Below are positions 1 through 8,832 of a stretch of 64,000 bases of DNA, piece after piece. How positions within the stretch are numbered: position 1 is the stretch's first letter; each line of letters begins with the position of its first letter. The notes beneath the pieces were generated by a model, which had not been told where the DNA came from, ran no database searches, and saw only the letters and a list, made by a program, of their open reading frames with translations. A program made the translations under genes and the position numbers. Where the stretch lies: contig CANHCQ010000009.1 of assembly GCA_947459215.1 (NCBI GenBank), positions 1-64,000 of the forward strand. Direction: 5' to 3'. The DNA comes from Phycisphaerales bacterium (GTDB taxonomy: Bacteria; Planctomycetota; Phycisphaerae; Phycisphaerales; UBA1924).

Positions 1-105
1 AAACCCAAGAAGCTCGCCCTGATCGCCACCCTCCGAAAGCTGCTGGTCACCCTCAACGCCATCCTGCGCACCAATCAGCCCTGGAGAACCGCCCGTGCCG
101 CTTGA
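1..105 (+). CDS. IS110-family transposase, C-terminal fragment (cut by window edge)
   Basis: The first 34 codons are open from base 1 and end in TGA at 103-105. The peptide carries KLALIATLRKLLVTLNAIL followed by an NQPW end, which matches the conserved tail of IS110/IS116/IS902 transposases (the C-terminal domain with the catalytic serine lies off the window). These enzymes move elements using a structured noncoding RNA from the element end. Only 67 bases separate the stop from the next gene's stop, so little element DNA is present on this side. Whether the full element is intact cannot be seen here. Confidence 0.8.
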   Translation, partial: KPKKLALIATLRKLLVTLNAILRTNQPWRTARAA

Positions 106-120
106 TTCTCAAGACAGTCG

Positions 121-142
121 CTCTCCCCGCAAGCGGGGAGAG
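121..142. repeat. Palindromic intergenic repeat (CTCTCCCCGC...GCGGGGAGAG)
   Basis: Ten bases of CTCTCCCCGC, an AA loop and the exact complement form a perfect hairpin between the transposase stop and the end of the acetyltransferase gene. It is followed by GAGGCGCGA. The same palindrome type with the same downstream bases recurs at 8682-8711, and a relative lies at 8553-8578, so it is an interspersed repeat. It could also terminate transcription from both sides, but it has no T-run. Confidence 0.6.
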
Positions 143-172
143 GAGGCGCGAGCCGTGCTCCGCGGGAAAGCC

Positions 173-1432
173 TTAGTAAATCTCGCCCATCCAAGGCGTC
201 GACCCACGCCCGTTCGCGAACGCCGTCGCCGCCGCATCGAGCATGGCGTCGTCGTCGCAGCACGCCAACCCCGCCAGCCGCAGCGCCGCGGGTGACTGAT
301 AGCCGCTGAGGATCGGCGACAGCGCCCGCACGTCGAGCTCGATCGCGGGCTCGGCGTCGCTGCCTTTGCTCACGTTTGCACGCCCGTCCGCGATCGAGAC
401 CTTCCAGGTCGCGTGATTGGCGGCAAACAGCTCGTCGCGGACGCGCAGCGCGAACGATGCCCGCACCGACGGCCCATAGCCGCGGGCCTCGATTGCGGCC
501 TTCACGTCCATCACCCGCAGCATCCACGCCGCGCTGAGCTTGGTGCGCGTGCAATGCTCGGCGAGCATCGACAGCGCCGGGTGCTCGGCGGGCACCATCC
601 ACGTCGCTTCGCGGGCGGTGGACCAGTGATCCGCAAGGAAGCGGAGAAACGCCGCCCAGGCGCCGGGCGTGACACACGCCGCGTCGCGCACCGCAACGTG
701 AATACCCCCGTCTCCCCGCGACTGGGTGTAGAAGAAATACCCCTCCACCGCGCCCGTCGCGTCGCGCACGATCGCAAACCCCTTCGTCTGTTCGCGTTTG
801 AAGGCGTAGATCTGGGTCCGCCACACGTTGTCGGGTCGTGCCAGATGGCCGTCGAAGTGCGGCGCGACCCGGGCGTACACGCCGCGGACCTTCTCGTGGA
901 TCGATCCGGGTTCCGGCACCGCGGCACGGACCGACTCGTCGTTGTGGATCGGCACCAGTGACAGTCCGCGGTCGGCCCGCACCAGCGCGTCGATCTCGGG
1001 TCGGAGCTTGATCTGATTGAGCGTGAACGTCGTTTCGCAGCGCACGCCGGCCTGCTCGAACCCCGCGGAGCGATACACCGGGAGCGTGGCAGGAAACAGC
1101 CCGGCGAGCGGCACGCCGCTGCGCTGGGATTCCAGCATCGCCTCACGCATCAGGGCCTTGCCTACGCCCTTGCCTCGGTACTGCGGCAGCAGCACCACCG
1201 CGCCGACGCCCGTCAGCCCGACCGCGCGCCCGCCGAAGTACGTCTGCAGCGGGATGAGCTGCAGCCCGCCCGCCAACACGCCATCGACGAGCACGACGCG
1301 CACGCACGCGTGCCCCCAGTCCCGAACCCAACCGATCGCCATCTCGGGATCCCACGCAAAGGCCTCCGCGACGATGCGGGCGTAGGCGTCGCACTCGTTG
1401 GGTCCGCGCGGCGTGGCGTACTCGATGGGCAT
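173..1432 (-). CDS. Eis-like GNAT acetyltransferase with SCP2-type C-terminus
   Basis: A 419-residue protein, the usual length of the Eis family (about 400). The N-terminal half is a GNAT fold with the acetyl-CoA loop seen as LPQYRGKGVGKALM near residues 83-96 and GLFPATLPVYRSAGFE just after. A second degenerate GNAT domain follows, then a sterol-carrier-like C-terminal domain. The chain ends in tyrosine (GRGSTPWMGEIY), and in characterised Eis enzymes the C-terminal carboxylate takes part in catalysis. Eis proteins acetylate amines, including aminoglycosides, on several positions; the substrate here is unknown. It is convergent with the transposase fragment and upstream of no obvious partner. 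Confidence 0.82.
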   Translation of the reverse strand: MPIEYATPRGPNECDAYARIVAEAFAWDPEMAIGWVRDWGHACVRVVLVDGVLAGGLQLIPLQTYFGGRAVGLTGVGAVVLLPQYRGKGVGKALMREAMLESQRSGVPLAGLFPATLPVYRSAGFEQAGVRCETTFTLNQIKLRPEIDALVRADRGLSLVPIHNDESVRAAVPEPGSIHEKVRGVYARVAPHFDGHLARPDNVWRTQIYAFKREQTKGFAIVRDATGAVEGYFFYTQSRGDGGIHVAVRDAACVTPGAWAAFLRFLADHWSTAREATWMVPAEHPALSMLAEHCTRTKLSAAWMLRVMDVKAAIEARGYGPSVRASFALRVRDELFAANHATWKVSIADGRANVSKGSDAEPAIELDVRALSPILSGYQSPAALRLAGLACCDDDAMLDAAATAFANGRGSTPWMGEIY

Positions 1433-1502
1433 GGGGAACGGTAGATCGCGCGACGCATCGAGGAACGCGGCGGTGCCTCGTCGAGTCTTTCGGGATCACC
1501 AG

Positions 1503-2015
1503 CTACTTTGTCACCGACTCAAGGAAGTTCTCGTACCGCGACTGTGATGGCATCGTGGCGACGATAAAGGCCACCGCCCCGGCCGCCGCGATTAACGCGA
1601 CCCACTGAGCGGTCAGGAAGAACGTCACGAGGCCGAACAGGCCGAATCCTTCCGCCAGCGCCGCACGCAGTGTCGCAAGCACCGAGTACCCGTTGAAGAG
1701 CTTGCGCTCGCGGGCATCGATCGGCTCGGGCGACTGCCAGACCCGGCGACCGGTTGCGAAATGTCCGCGGCGAATCAGCGGCCACGCCCCCAACATCGAG
1801 AGCCCGAGCACCACGATGCCCGGTAAAAGCAGCTTGGCCAAGTCCTGGGCCTGCTGGGTCAGGGCGCCGTTGGCAAACGCGGGTGACGATCGTTCGATCG
1901 TCATCATGATCGCGATCGCCCCGAAGATGGCGATACCGCTGCAAAAAGCGAAACAGATCACCCGCAGCACGAGGATGTTTGATGGCCCTTGCGTCTGGGT
2001 ATTGGTCCCGTTCAT
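1503..2015 (-). CDS. Small multi-pass membrane protein, function unknown
   Basis: A 170-residue protein when begun at the ATG at 2015 (MNGTNTQTQG). The frame is open further upstream, but that part is Arg-rich and unlike a protein start. Hydrophobic segments are visible near residues 15-40 (NILVLRVICFAFCSGIAIFGA), 63-85 (LLLPGIVVLGLSMLGAWPLI) and two close together near 115-155 (GFGLFGLVTFFLTAQWVALIAAAGAV in part). No enzymatic motif is seen. It lies 70 bases upstream of the acetyltransferase on the same strand, so they may be co-transcribed. Confidence 0.6.
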   Translation of the reverse strand: MNGTNTQTQGPSNILVLRVICFAFCSGIAIFGAIAIMMTIERSSPAFANGALTQQAQDLAKLLLPGIVVLGLSMLGAWPLIRRGHFATGRRVWQSPEPIDARERKLFNGYSVLATLRAALAEGFGLFGLVTFFLTAQWVALIAAAGAVAFIVATMPSQSRYENFLESVTK

Positions 2016-2245
2016 GGCGCGTCTCCGGCGCGATGGTACGGAGCGAGGCCGGGCTCGGCAGAGCACGGGCAGCGCGCATCCAGAGTCGGAGCGGGCCGGG
2101 GCGTCCTCACGCTCCTTCCGGTTGAACTCCATGCGAAAGCACCGCGAACGCCCCGATTCTGTGTCGCGGCTGCCTGCTCGGGACAATCGTCACGGTACCC
2201 GGGGCGAGGGTGCCGCGTCCCGCTGCCCAGATCCGTGCGTCGCGA

Positions 2246-2956
2246 TCACGGACACAGCAGCGTGTCATACGCGACGACGAAGATCTGAAAGTCCGCGTCA
2301 TCACAAAGGCCGTCGCCGTTGAAGTCGCCTCCGGTCTGCGGCGTGTCGAGCAGCAGCGCGTCGTAGTCGGGTATGAAGAGTTGAAAGTCGGCGTCGTCCA
2401 CCACGCCGTCGAGATTCAGATCGCAAATGCAGCGGATCGCGGTGAGGGTGACGGCGCCGGTGACGAACCGCAGCCCTCCGACCGCGGCGGGCGAGATCGC
2501 GGCGTCGCTGACGCTGAAACTCGCGACGCCGCCGGCCCCGATACCGACGGTGAGCGTGGCCGTCAGCGTGACTTCCTGGGTCAGCACCGTGCCGCTGCCG
2601 GAGATCACCTGTGGCGTGCCGCCGAAGGGCAGTGTCCCGGACGGATTGCCCAGCACACGGTCGAGATCGGCGGGAGCGCCGGTGAGCGTCTGGATCGCCT
2701 GCGACAGCGGCACGGCGGTCGGGAAGAGCAGGCCCAGCAGACTGAACTGCGGCGTGCCCACGACCGTGCCGCTCGTCACGGAGCGATACCGAAGCGCTGC
2801 GTCGATGGTCGCCGGGGCGCTGTCGCGGGTTGCCGATGAGCCATTGATGATCGAGACGTTTGCGAGCGGGATGTTCACACTCGGAGCCGCAAAGGCCCCG
2901 AATGCGACGGCCGCGCCCGTCAGCAGCCCACTACGAATCGCGTTGGAGAAGAGCAT
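2246..2956 (-). CDS. Exported protein with C-terminal GC-type dockerin-like module
   Basis: A 236-residue secreted protein. Residues 1-24 are a signal peptide (LLTGAAVAFGAFA then AP). The middle, to about residue 175, is rich in Thr, Ser, Val and Gly and looks like a beta-rich extracellular domain with no recognised motif. The end carries two calcium-type loops, DLNLDGVVDDAD and DFNGDGLCDDAD, each followed by F-x-x-F/I, and the chain closes with LLCP. Cysteines bracket the loops as in two other proteins in this window (26679-27650 and 31922-34663). This module is known from planctomycete exported proteins; its binding partner is not known to me. Confidence 0.7.
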   Translation of the reverse strand: MLFSNAIRSGLLTGAAVAFGAFAAPSVNIPLANVSIINGSSATRDSAPATIDAALRYRSVTSGTVVGTPQFSLLGLLFPTAVPLSQAIQTLTGAPADLDRVLGNPSGTLPFGGTPQVISGSGTVLTQEVTLTATLTVGIGAGGVASFSVSDAAISPAAVGGLRFVTGAVTLTAIRCICDLNLDGVVDDADFQLFIPDYDALLLDTPQTGGDFNGDGLCDDADFQIFVVAYDTLLCP

Positions 2957-3016
2957 GCGGGCACTCTAGCCGGGGCGTCAAGACAGATGTTGCTCGTATC
3001 CCGCGGGCGTACAGGT

Positions 3017-4444
3017 CTACGCCAGGGTCGTCGTTTTCACGCTGCCGGGCAATTCGACGATCATGGTCGTGCCCTGCTTCCACACGCTCTCAACGCGGAT
3101 CGAGCCCTCGAGGGCAGTGACGGCGTTCTTGACGATCGCCAGGCCCAGGCCCGTTCCGCGACGCTTCGGGGCACCGGTACGGGCCGCGTCGACTTGATAG
3201 AAACGCTCGAAGATTCGCTGCTGCTGATTGATCGGGATTCCCATCCCCTCGTCGGCGACGCTCCAGCGGCTGGTGGCGCTGTCGAGCCGTTCGGCCCGCA
3301 CCCTGATCGTGGTCGCCTCGAACGCGAACTTGCTGGCGTTCTCGAGCAGGTTCTTCAGAATCAGCTCGAACAGGTGGGCGTCGGTACGAACGATCGCCAG
3401 CTCCGGCGGCACATCGATCGCAATCGTGAGCCCGCGCTCGGCGCACATCGGATCCAAAAGGGTCACCAGAGATTCCAGGATCGGCGCTGTCTCGACGTCG
3501 GTGATCTCGGCCCGCGTCTCCTCGGCCTCGAGCCGCGACAGCCGCAAGACGTCCGCGGTGAGAGCCTCAAGCCGGTCGGTGTTGTTGGCGATCATCTGGA
3601 CGAGCCGCAGCGTCATGGCCGGGTCGTCGTGCACCGCTTCATGCATCGTCTCAAGTGCGCCCTTGATCGACGCCAGCGGGGTGCGCAGCTCATGGCTCAG
3701 GCTGGCGACAAAGTCGGTGCGGGCTTGGATCGCGCTCTGATAGTCGCTCACATCTTCGAGCGAAAGGTACACCCGGCGTTCCCGGTCCTGCGCCCGCAGC
3801 TCGGCGTGGGTCAGCTCGATCGGTGCCGCCAGCGCGTGGAAGATGCGACGACCTTCCGGGCGCGTGATGCGGACCTCGCTGCGACGTGTGCGGCCCTGAG
3901 CGGCGGCGGCGAAGAGATCCAGTATCTCGGTTTGGATGAACAAGTCCTCGATCGACCGCCCCGTCAATGGCTTGGGCGTTGTGGCAAAGAACTCGTTGGC
4001 CCCGCGGTTGGCCAGAATCACAGTGCCCGACGCATCGAAGACCAGGTCGATGTCGTCGCCCGCATCGATGACGGCCCGGAGTTCATCGACCGTCGCCGAC
4101 AGGCCGCCGATGCGGGCCGACGCTTGATTCGAACGCCGGACCAGTTCCGCGACGTTCTGTCCGAGTCGTTCCTCGCTGTCTTCGCCCAGAGCGTCGGTGG
4201 TGGCTTCATCGCCAAGGGTTGTGCGAAGCCGAGTGAGCACGCGGTTGAGGCGTTGTTCACTCGCCCGCATGCCCCGAGTGCGGCGGACGAGCAGGACGGT
4301 GGCGACCAAGGGCGACAATGCGAGCAGCACCAGCACAAACGCCGGAGAGGCCGCGCTCCACCAGGCGACCATGGCCATCGCCGTGGGAGTCCATACCGCC
4401 GCAAGGGCGATGACTCCGGACCAGCCTTTGGTTTGCGGCTCCAT
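3017..4444 (-). CDS. phoR: PhoR-like sensor histidine kinase
   Basis: 475 residues. Two transmembrane segments near 10-30 and 34-53 leave almost no periplasmic loop, as in PhoR-type sensors. A PAS domain spans about 118-235, then a HisKA domain with the phospho-acceptor H251 in FVASLSHELRTPLASIKG, and a HATPase domain with N box (LLENASKF), G1 box (VADEGMGIP) and G2 box (GTGLGLAIVKN). It autophosphorylates and passes phosphate to the response regulator encoded 152 bases upstream on the same strand. The PhoR name rests on architecture, on that partner and on the neighbouring phosphate-type porin; other ligands remain possible. Confidence 0.75.
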   Translation of the reverse strand: MEPQTKGWSGVIALAAVWTPTAMAMVAWWSAASPAFVLVLLALSPLVATVLLVRRTRGMRASEQRLNRVLTRLRTTLGDEATTDALGEDSEERLGQNVAELVRRSNQASARIGGLSATVDELRAVIDAGDDIDLVFDASGTVILANRGANEFFATTPKPLTGRSIEDLFIQTEILDLFAAAAQGRTRRSEVRITRPEGRRIFHALAAPIELTHAELRAQDRERRVYLSLEDVSDYQSAIQARTDFVASLSHELRTPLASIKGALETMHEAVHDDPAMTLRLVQMIANNTDRLEALTADVLRLSRLEAEETRAEITDVETAPILESLVTLLDPMCAERGLTIAIDVPPELAIVRTDAHLFELILKNLLENASKFAFEATTIRVRAERLDSATSRWSVADEGMGIPINQQQRIFERFYQVDAARTGAPKRRGTGLGLAIVKNAVTALEGSIRVESVWKQGTTMIVELPGSVKTTTLA

Positions 4445-4596
4445 ATGGACGGATGCTACCCGCTTTGGGCGGAGTGACTAGGTTCCCTGCCCAATCCTCC
4501 GCGGGAACGACCGCACCGACGCGGCGTGCGAAGCCTGAGCGTGGAGAGTCGGAGCAGCGCCGCCGCGGCCCGGCACCTGGGGATGCCGCGGTGGAC

Positions 4597-5331
4597 TCAC
4601 CGAGCCGCGCTGGCGTCGCTGCTTTCCACGTCGCTCTCGTCGGGTTCGAGGCTGGCCCGGTAACCAACGCCGCGGACGGTCTTGACGACGTGCGACAGGT
4701 TGAGCAGCTTCTTGCGGATGCTGGTGACGTGGACGTCGATGGTGCGTTCGGTGACCGTGACGCCCGGGCCCATGGCGCGGGACATGAGCGCGTTTCGGCT
4801 GAGAACCCGGCCACCGGCCTGAAGCAGTGCCGCCAAGATGCGGAACTCGGTGAGCGTGAGCTTGAGAAGCTGCCCGTCCAAGGTGGCTTGGTGCGTATCG
4901 GTGTTGACCTCGATGGCTCCCAAGCGGAGCATGCCGCGGTCGCCTCCGAGTCGTCCGGCGCGGCGGAGCAACGCTTCGACGCGGGCGAGAAGCACCTTCA
5001 TCGAGAAAGGCTTCGTCACGTAATCGTCAGCCCCGACCTTCAGGCCGACGATCTGATCGGTCTCTTCGCTCTTGGCCGTGAGCATGATCAGCGGGATCGA
5101 TGCCGTCGCCGGATCGGATCGGAGCCGGGCAGCGACCTCGGTTCCCGGAAGCTCAGGGATCATGACATCAAGCAGGATGAGGTCGGGCAGGTTCTTGGCG
5201 ACCGACTCGAGGGCGGCGCGTCCGCCGCTGACCGAAGAGGCGAGATAGCCAGACCGTTGGAGGTTGTAGATAAGCAGGTCGGCGAGGTCGCGTTCGTCTT
5301 CGACCACAAGGATGTGGGGGCGGTCGGCCAT
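4597..5331 (-). CDS. phoB: PhoB-like OmpR-family response regulator
   Basis: 244 residues from the ATG at 5331, preceded by AAGGA six bases upstream on the coding strand. The open frame reaches further back but without receiver-domain sequence. The receiver domain has the acidic pair in VVEDERD, the phospho-acceptor D55 (LILLDVMIPE), the switch Thr in MLTAK and the conserved Lys in VTKPF. The C-terminal winged helix has TLTEFRILAALL and ends in VKTVRGVGYR, as in PhoB/OmpR. The Asp/Ser-rich last 15 residues are an extra tail. Pairing with the kinase downstream and divergence from a phosphate-type porin suggest control of phosphate uptake. Confidence 0.8.
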   Translation of the reverse strand: MADRPHILVVEDERDLADLLIYNLQRSGYLASSVSGGRAALESVAKNLPDLILLDVMIPELPGTEVAARLRSDPATASIPLIMLTAKSEETDQIVGLKVGADDYVTKPFSMKVLLARVEALLRRAGRLGGDRGMLRLGAIEVNTDTHQATLDGQLLKLTLTEFRILAALLQAGGRVLSRNALMSRAMGPGVTVTERTIDVHVTSIRKKLLNLSHVVKTVRGVGYRASLEPDESDVESSDASAAR

Positions 5332-5945
5332 GCGGAGTCCTTCTAGTGTAACTCTTTGTGAGCCAACAGGATGCGAACGTGCGAGCGAGCGAAAGCAAGA
5401 CCCGAGAAGGGTAACCTGCGTTTGGCGCGGCGTGTTTCCCAGCGTGTTGAGACTGCGCGAAGAATGCGTCACTGCTGCCTTGTTTGGACTTTGAAAGGTA
5501 TCAAGATTGTTGATAACCACTGTTTCGGATACGAAAAGAGTTGAAGAGGGGTGGGGTGCGGCCGAAAAAGTGCAAAGCGAGTTTGGACTTGCTAATATCC
5601 GCGGGGTAATCTTCCACCCTTCCTCGCGGTCAGAGTGCCCAAGTGCGCTCTGATCCAACACCGTCGGCAACGACGGCGAAAGAGGGTGGGATGCCCGGGA
5701 GCCCCAGGATCACCGCTTGGTGATGCAAGGTTCTCGGGCATGACGGAAGATCGAGTTGGGCGTGCGTCGAGGATCGACGCGAAGCTCTGGAAGAGCGAGC
5801 CTGGCTGGATCGACGGCTGTGGATGGTCCGCGGCCGAGAGAAGCGTGGTCCGGAAGACTGGCCTTGGGGCCTCTCTTTCGTTCGGACAGTGAAGCAGGTA
5901 CGGGTTTGAGACGCCTGTACCGGGTAACTTAAGGAGTCTTTTAAG
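5332..5945. promoter_or_regulatory. Divergent regulatory region between phoB-like gene and porin
   Basis: 614 bases without a convincing gene. A possible plus-strand promoter is TTGGAC at 5583-5588 with GGTAAT at 5605-5610 (16-base spacer), which would give a leader of over 300 bases for the porin. A strong ribosome site AAGGAG at 5931-5936 lies nine bases before the porin ATG. CTTAA at 5928-5932 and TTAAG at 5941-5945 can pair around that site. I looked for a proteobacterial-type Pho box (tandem CTGTCAT) and did not see one. Confidence 0.35.
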
Positions 5946-7280
5946 ATGGGTCACACGAGCAAGATGTTTGTGATCGCTGGCGCGGCGCTGAGCCTTTCGG
6001 GCATGGCGTTCGCCGCGGAGTCTGACACGAGCCGCGCGTACGCGAACGAGCTCAAGGCCGACGCGGCTGGTCGCACCAGCCTCGCCGCTGGCGGCAAGAG
6101 CAGCGGCCTGACCATCACTGATGGTTCGGGCAACTTCAGCATGCGCATCGGCGGCCTGATGCAGTTCCGCTACACCGCCAACTTCCGCACCGGCAGCACC
6201 CCCAACACGACGCCCACCCCGGCGACCGGCGGCGGCGTTACCGGCAAGGACAAGGCCACCATCGGCTTCTCGGCTCCGCGCACGCAGCTGAACTTCAGCG
6301 GCAACGCCGGCTCGCCCGAGATCACCTACTACATCCAGGGCAACTTCAACGGCACCGGCACCAACACCGACGGCGCCTTCCGCCTTGACGACGCCTTCGT
6401 GAAGTACACCTTCGACAACAACTGGGACGTGCGCTGGGGCCAGTTCAAGCTCCCGATCCTCACCGAGGACCTCATCGGCGACGCGTACCAGCAGGGCGTT
6501 GATCGTTCGACCACCTCGAACATCTTCCGCCAGCAGCGCAGCCAGGGCATCCAGGTTGGCTACTCCGCCGACGTCTTCCGCGTTCTCGCCGCGTTCAGCG
6601 ATGGCTGGCGCACCGCGAACACGGACTTCAACAACGGTGCTGAGGCTGACTACGCCCTGACCCTCCGCGTCGACGGCAAGTTCGCCGGCGACTGGAACCA
6701 GTGGAACCAGTTCAGCAGCTGGCAGAACAGCCAGTTCGCCGCGTTCCTCGGTGGTGCGCTCCACTGGCAGCAGGGTGGCTCGACCGGTGACGGCGTTGAC
6801 GCTGTTGCCAACAACAACCAGACCAACTTCCTGCTCTGGACGATCGATACCCAGATCAAGGGCAACGGCTGGAACGTCTTCGGCGCCTTCATCGGCAACC
6901 ACGCCAAGCAGCGCAACGGCGGCTCGACCTTCAACAGCTACGGCTGGCAGATCCAGGGCGGCTTCTTCGCCACCCAGCAGATCGAGCTCTTCGCTCGTTA
7001 CGACGGCTTCTACGGCAGCCAGCAGCAGGGCCTCGTTCCCCGCACCTTCCACTTCATCGACTTCGGCGTCAACTACTACCTGTTCCCGGAGTCCCAGACT
7101 GCCAAGATCTCGGGCGACATTCTCGTCGGCCTGACCCGCAGCCAGGGCCTGCAGAACACCAACTTCCAGAACACGGTCCCGGGCGGCACCAACCCGCTCC
7201 CGGACACCCTCTCGGGCGTTCTCGGCTCGCCCAAGTCCGGCGAGGTCAGCCTCCGCGCTCAGTTCCAGCTGCTCTTCTGA
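5946..7280 (+). CDS. Phosphate-selective type outer-membrane porin (OprO/OprP family)
   Basis: 444 residues with a signal peptide (FVIAGAALSLSGMAFAAE). After a short linker come MRIGGLMQFRYTANFR and repeated amphipathic strands rich in aromatic residues, including FRLDDAFVKYTFDNNWDVRWGQFKLPI, the hallmark of the O/P porin family, in which a trimeric barrel passes anions through the outer membrane. The chain ends in VSLRAQFQLLF, the terminal Phe typical of outer-membrane barrels. Codon use is extremely biased to C-ending codons and the ribosome site is strong, so it is probably abundant. It is divergent from the PhoB/PhoR-like pair, its likely regulator. Confidence 0.82.
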   Translation: MGHTSKMFVIAGAALSLSGMAFAAESDTSRAYANELKADAAGRTSLAAGGKSSGLTITDGSGNFSMRIGGLMQFRYTANFRTGSTPNTTPTPATGGGVTGKDKATIGFSAPRTQLNFSGNAGSPEITYYIQGNFNGTGTNTDGAFRLDDAFVKYTFDNNWDVRWGQFKLPILTEDLIGDAYQQGVDRSTTSNIFRQQRSQGIQVGYSADVFRVLAAFSDGWRTANTDFNNGAEADYALTLRVDGKFAGDWNQWNQFSSWQNSQFAAFLGGALHWQQGGSTGDGVDAVANNNQTNFLLWTIDTQIKGNGWNVFGAFIGNHAKQRNGGSTFNSYGWQIQGGFFATQQIELFARYDGFYGSQQQGLVPRTFHFIDFGVNYYLFPESQTAKISGDILVGLTRSQGLQNTNFQNTVPGGTNPLPDTLSGVLGSPKSGEVSLRAQFQLLF

Positions 7281-7396
7281 GCAACGGAACCAAGCGGACG
7301 CTTGATGCGATCGGGTGATCCTCACTCGATTGCCTGATCCGAAAGGATCAGAGAGGCGGGTGCGAAAGCCCCCGCCAGTCCGAACGAATCGTCTCG

Positions 7397-7430
7397 CCGG
7401 CGACCCCTCGGGGTCGCCGGTTTTTCTTTT
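7397..7430 (+). terminator. Rho-independent terminator after the porin
   Basis: A ten-base stem CCGGCGACCC / GGGTCGCCGG with a CTCG loop is followed by TTTTTCTTTT. It lies 117 bases after the porin stop. A smaller hairpin (CTGATCC-GAAA-GGATCAG, 7334-7351) precedes it. The rest of 7431-7665 shows nothing beyond the leader of the next gene. Confidence 0.85.
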
Positions 7431-7665
7431 GGGTCGTCCACCTTCGTCAATGCCCGGGACCATACAGGCCCCGCCGAGGCACCATGGTTCTCGGGCCTGC
7501 GAACCTTCTCGAGGCATTCCTGCCTCTGTATCCACGTTCCCGACGAATCATCCAAGCCCGACCGCCCTCAGCCCCCGACGAACGCGGGCTTGGGATTGCC
7601 TCGCTTCCAGTCCAAGTCACCCTCCCCTCTCAGAACGGTCGCATCCTTCAGTCCGGAGATCCGCT

Positions 7666-8496
7666 TTGCGAACCCTGGTCGCCATCCCGGTCTTCAACGA
7701 AGTCGCCCACGTTCAACGGGTCGTGCAGCGCGTCCTTGAACACGCTGGCAACGTTCTGGTCGTCGATGACGGCTCGACCGACGGCACGTCGACCGTTCTG
7801 GAAAAGCTCCCCGTCGACGTCATTCGTCACTGCATCAACCGTGGCTACGGGCACTCCCTCATCGACGCCTTCCGGTTCGCCCAGGGCGAGGGATACGACT
7901 GGGTCGTCACCATGGACTGCGACGAGCAGCACGAACCCGAGCGGCTGCCCGAGTTCTTCGCGGCGATCGAAAAGGAGCACGCCAACGCCCGCGGGGCCGC
8001 GATCATCAGCGGCAGCCGCTATCTCCGCGAACCCGCTGCCGAAGCGCTCGCCCTCGCCCCGTCTGATCGCCGCCGCATCAACCGGCTGCTCACCGCCGAG
8101 ATCAACGAGCGTTTCGCCGATCGCTTCGGCACGCGGCTCACCGATTCGTTCTGCGGCTTCAAGGCCCATCGCGTCGCACCGACTGCGGGCTTGCAGCTCA
8201 CCGAGGGCGGCTACGCGTTCCCGATGCAGCTCTGGGCCCGAACAGCTGCCGCGGGCTTGCGGGTGCGAGAGATTCCCGTCGATCTGATCTACAACGACCC
8301 GAACCGGACCTTCGGCGAAGGGCTCGACGACCCCGAGGCCCGACTGCGGCACTACCGCGAGGTGCTGCACCGCGAGATCGCGTGCGTGGCCCGCCGGCTG
8401 CCCGCCCACGCCATCATCCGCCTCGACGCTTCTCAGCCCCGCGGGTGCGATGTGCAGGTGCGCGATGCGAGGAAGCGCGAGGCCCGGGAGCGGTGA
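7666..8496 (+). CDS. Family 2 glycosyltransferase (dolichol-phosphate-sugar synthase-like)
   Basis: 276 residues if translation starts at TTG 7666, which has GGAG six bases upstream (7655-7659) and falls exactly where family similarity begins (LRTLVAIPVFNEVAHV). The frame is open for another 350 bases upstream, but that part overlaps the terminator and has no domain sequence. GT-A fold motifs are clear: VVDDGSTDGT, then TMDCDEQHEPE with the metal-binding DxD-like acid pair, and DSFCGFKAHR. No membrane helix is obvious. It probably transfers a sugar from a nucleotide donor to a lipid or polysaccharide acceptor. Confidence 0.75.
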   Translation: MRTLVAIPVFNEVAHVQRVVQRVLEHAGNVLVVDDGSTDGTSTVLEKLPVDVIRHCINRGYGHSLIDAFRFAQGEGYDWVVTMDCDEQHEPERLPEFFAAIEKEHANARGAAIISGSRYLREPAAEALALAPSDRRRINRLLTAEINERFADRFGTRLTDSFCGFKAHRVAPTAGLQLTEGGYAFPMQLWARTAAAGLRVREIPVDLIYNDPNRTFGEGLDDPEARLRHYREVLHREIACVARRLPAHAIIRLDASQPRGCDVQVRDARKREARER

Positions 8497-8552
8497 AGAC
8501 CTTGGCTCGACGTGTGTTGCAACGTAGCGATGTTGAGCGACGCTGCCGCGCC

Positions 8553-8711
8553 CCCTCTTCCCGCCTGCGGGGAGAGGGCGACTCGACGCGAAGCGTCGAG
8601 TCAGGTGAGCGGACTGCGTATGCCTGAACGCTCTGAGATCCGTGCATCGAATACCCCTCCCCCGTCTCGCTGCGCTCGACCTCCCCTCCCCGCTTCGCGG
8701 GGCGGGGAGGC
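8553..8711. repeat. Cluster of GC-rich palindromic repeats in a 335-base gap
   Basis: The gap 8497-8832 holds no gene. It contains a hairpin of the CCCTCTTCCCGC / GCGGGGAGAGGG type (8553-8578), a perfect ACTCGACGC-GAA-GCGTCGAGT hairpin (8580-8600) and a CCTCCCCGC...GCGGGGAGG palindrome ending with GAGGCGCGACTCC (8682-8720). The last resembles the element at 121-142 including its flank, so these are copies of one interspersed family. Confidence 0.6.
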
Positions 8712-8832
8712 GCGACTCCGTGGAGCCGAAGCAATCTCGAAGGACTCACCATTCGATCGACCCACCGTGGTTCGTCTGAACATCCGGGTTTGCAGTGGTC
8801 CTGACATTGTCCGCGTGCGATAGTTCTCCGAC

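Noticed and set aside
5635-5892. An 85-codon open frame in the phoB-porin gap.
   Set aside because: Arg/Gly-rich with no ribosome site or recognisable fold; it lies in the likely porin leader.
5332-5945. A classic Pho box for the porin.
   Set aside because: No tandem CTGTCAT-like pair could be found on either strand.
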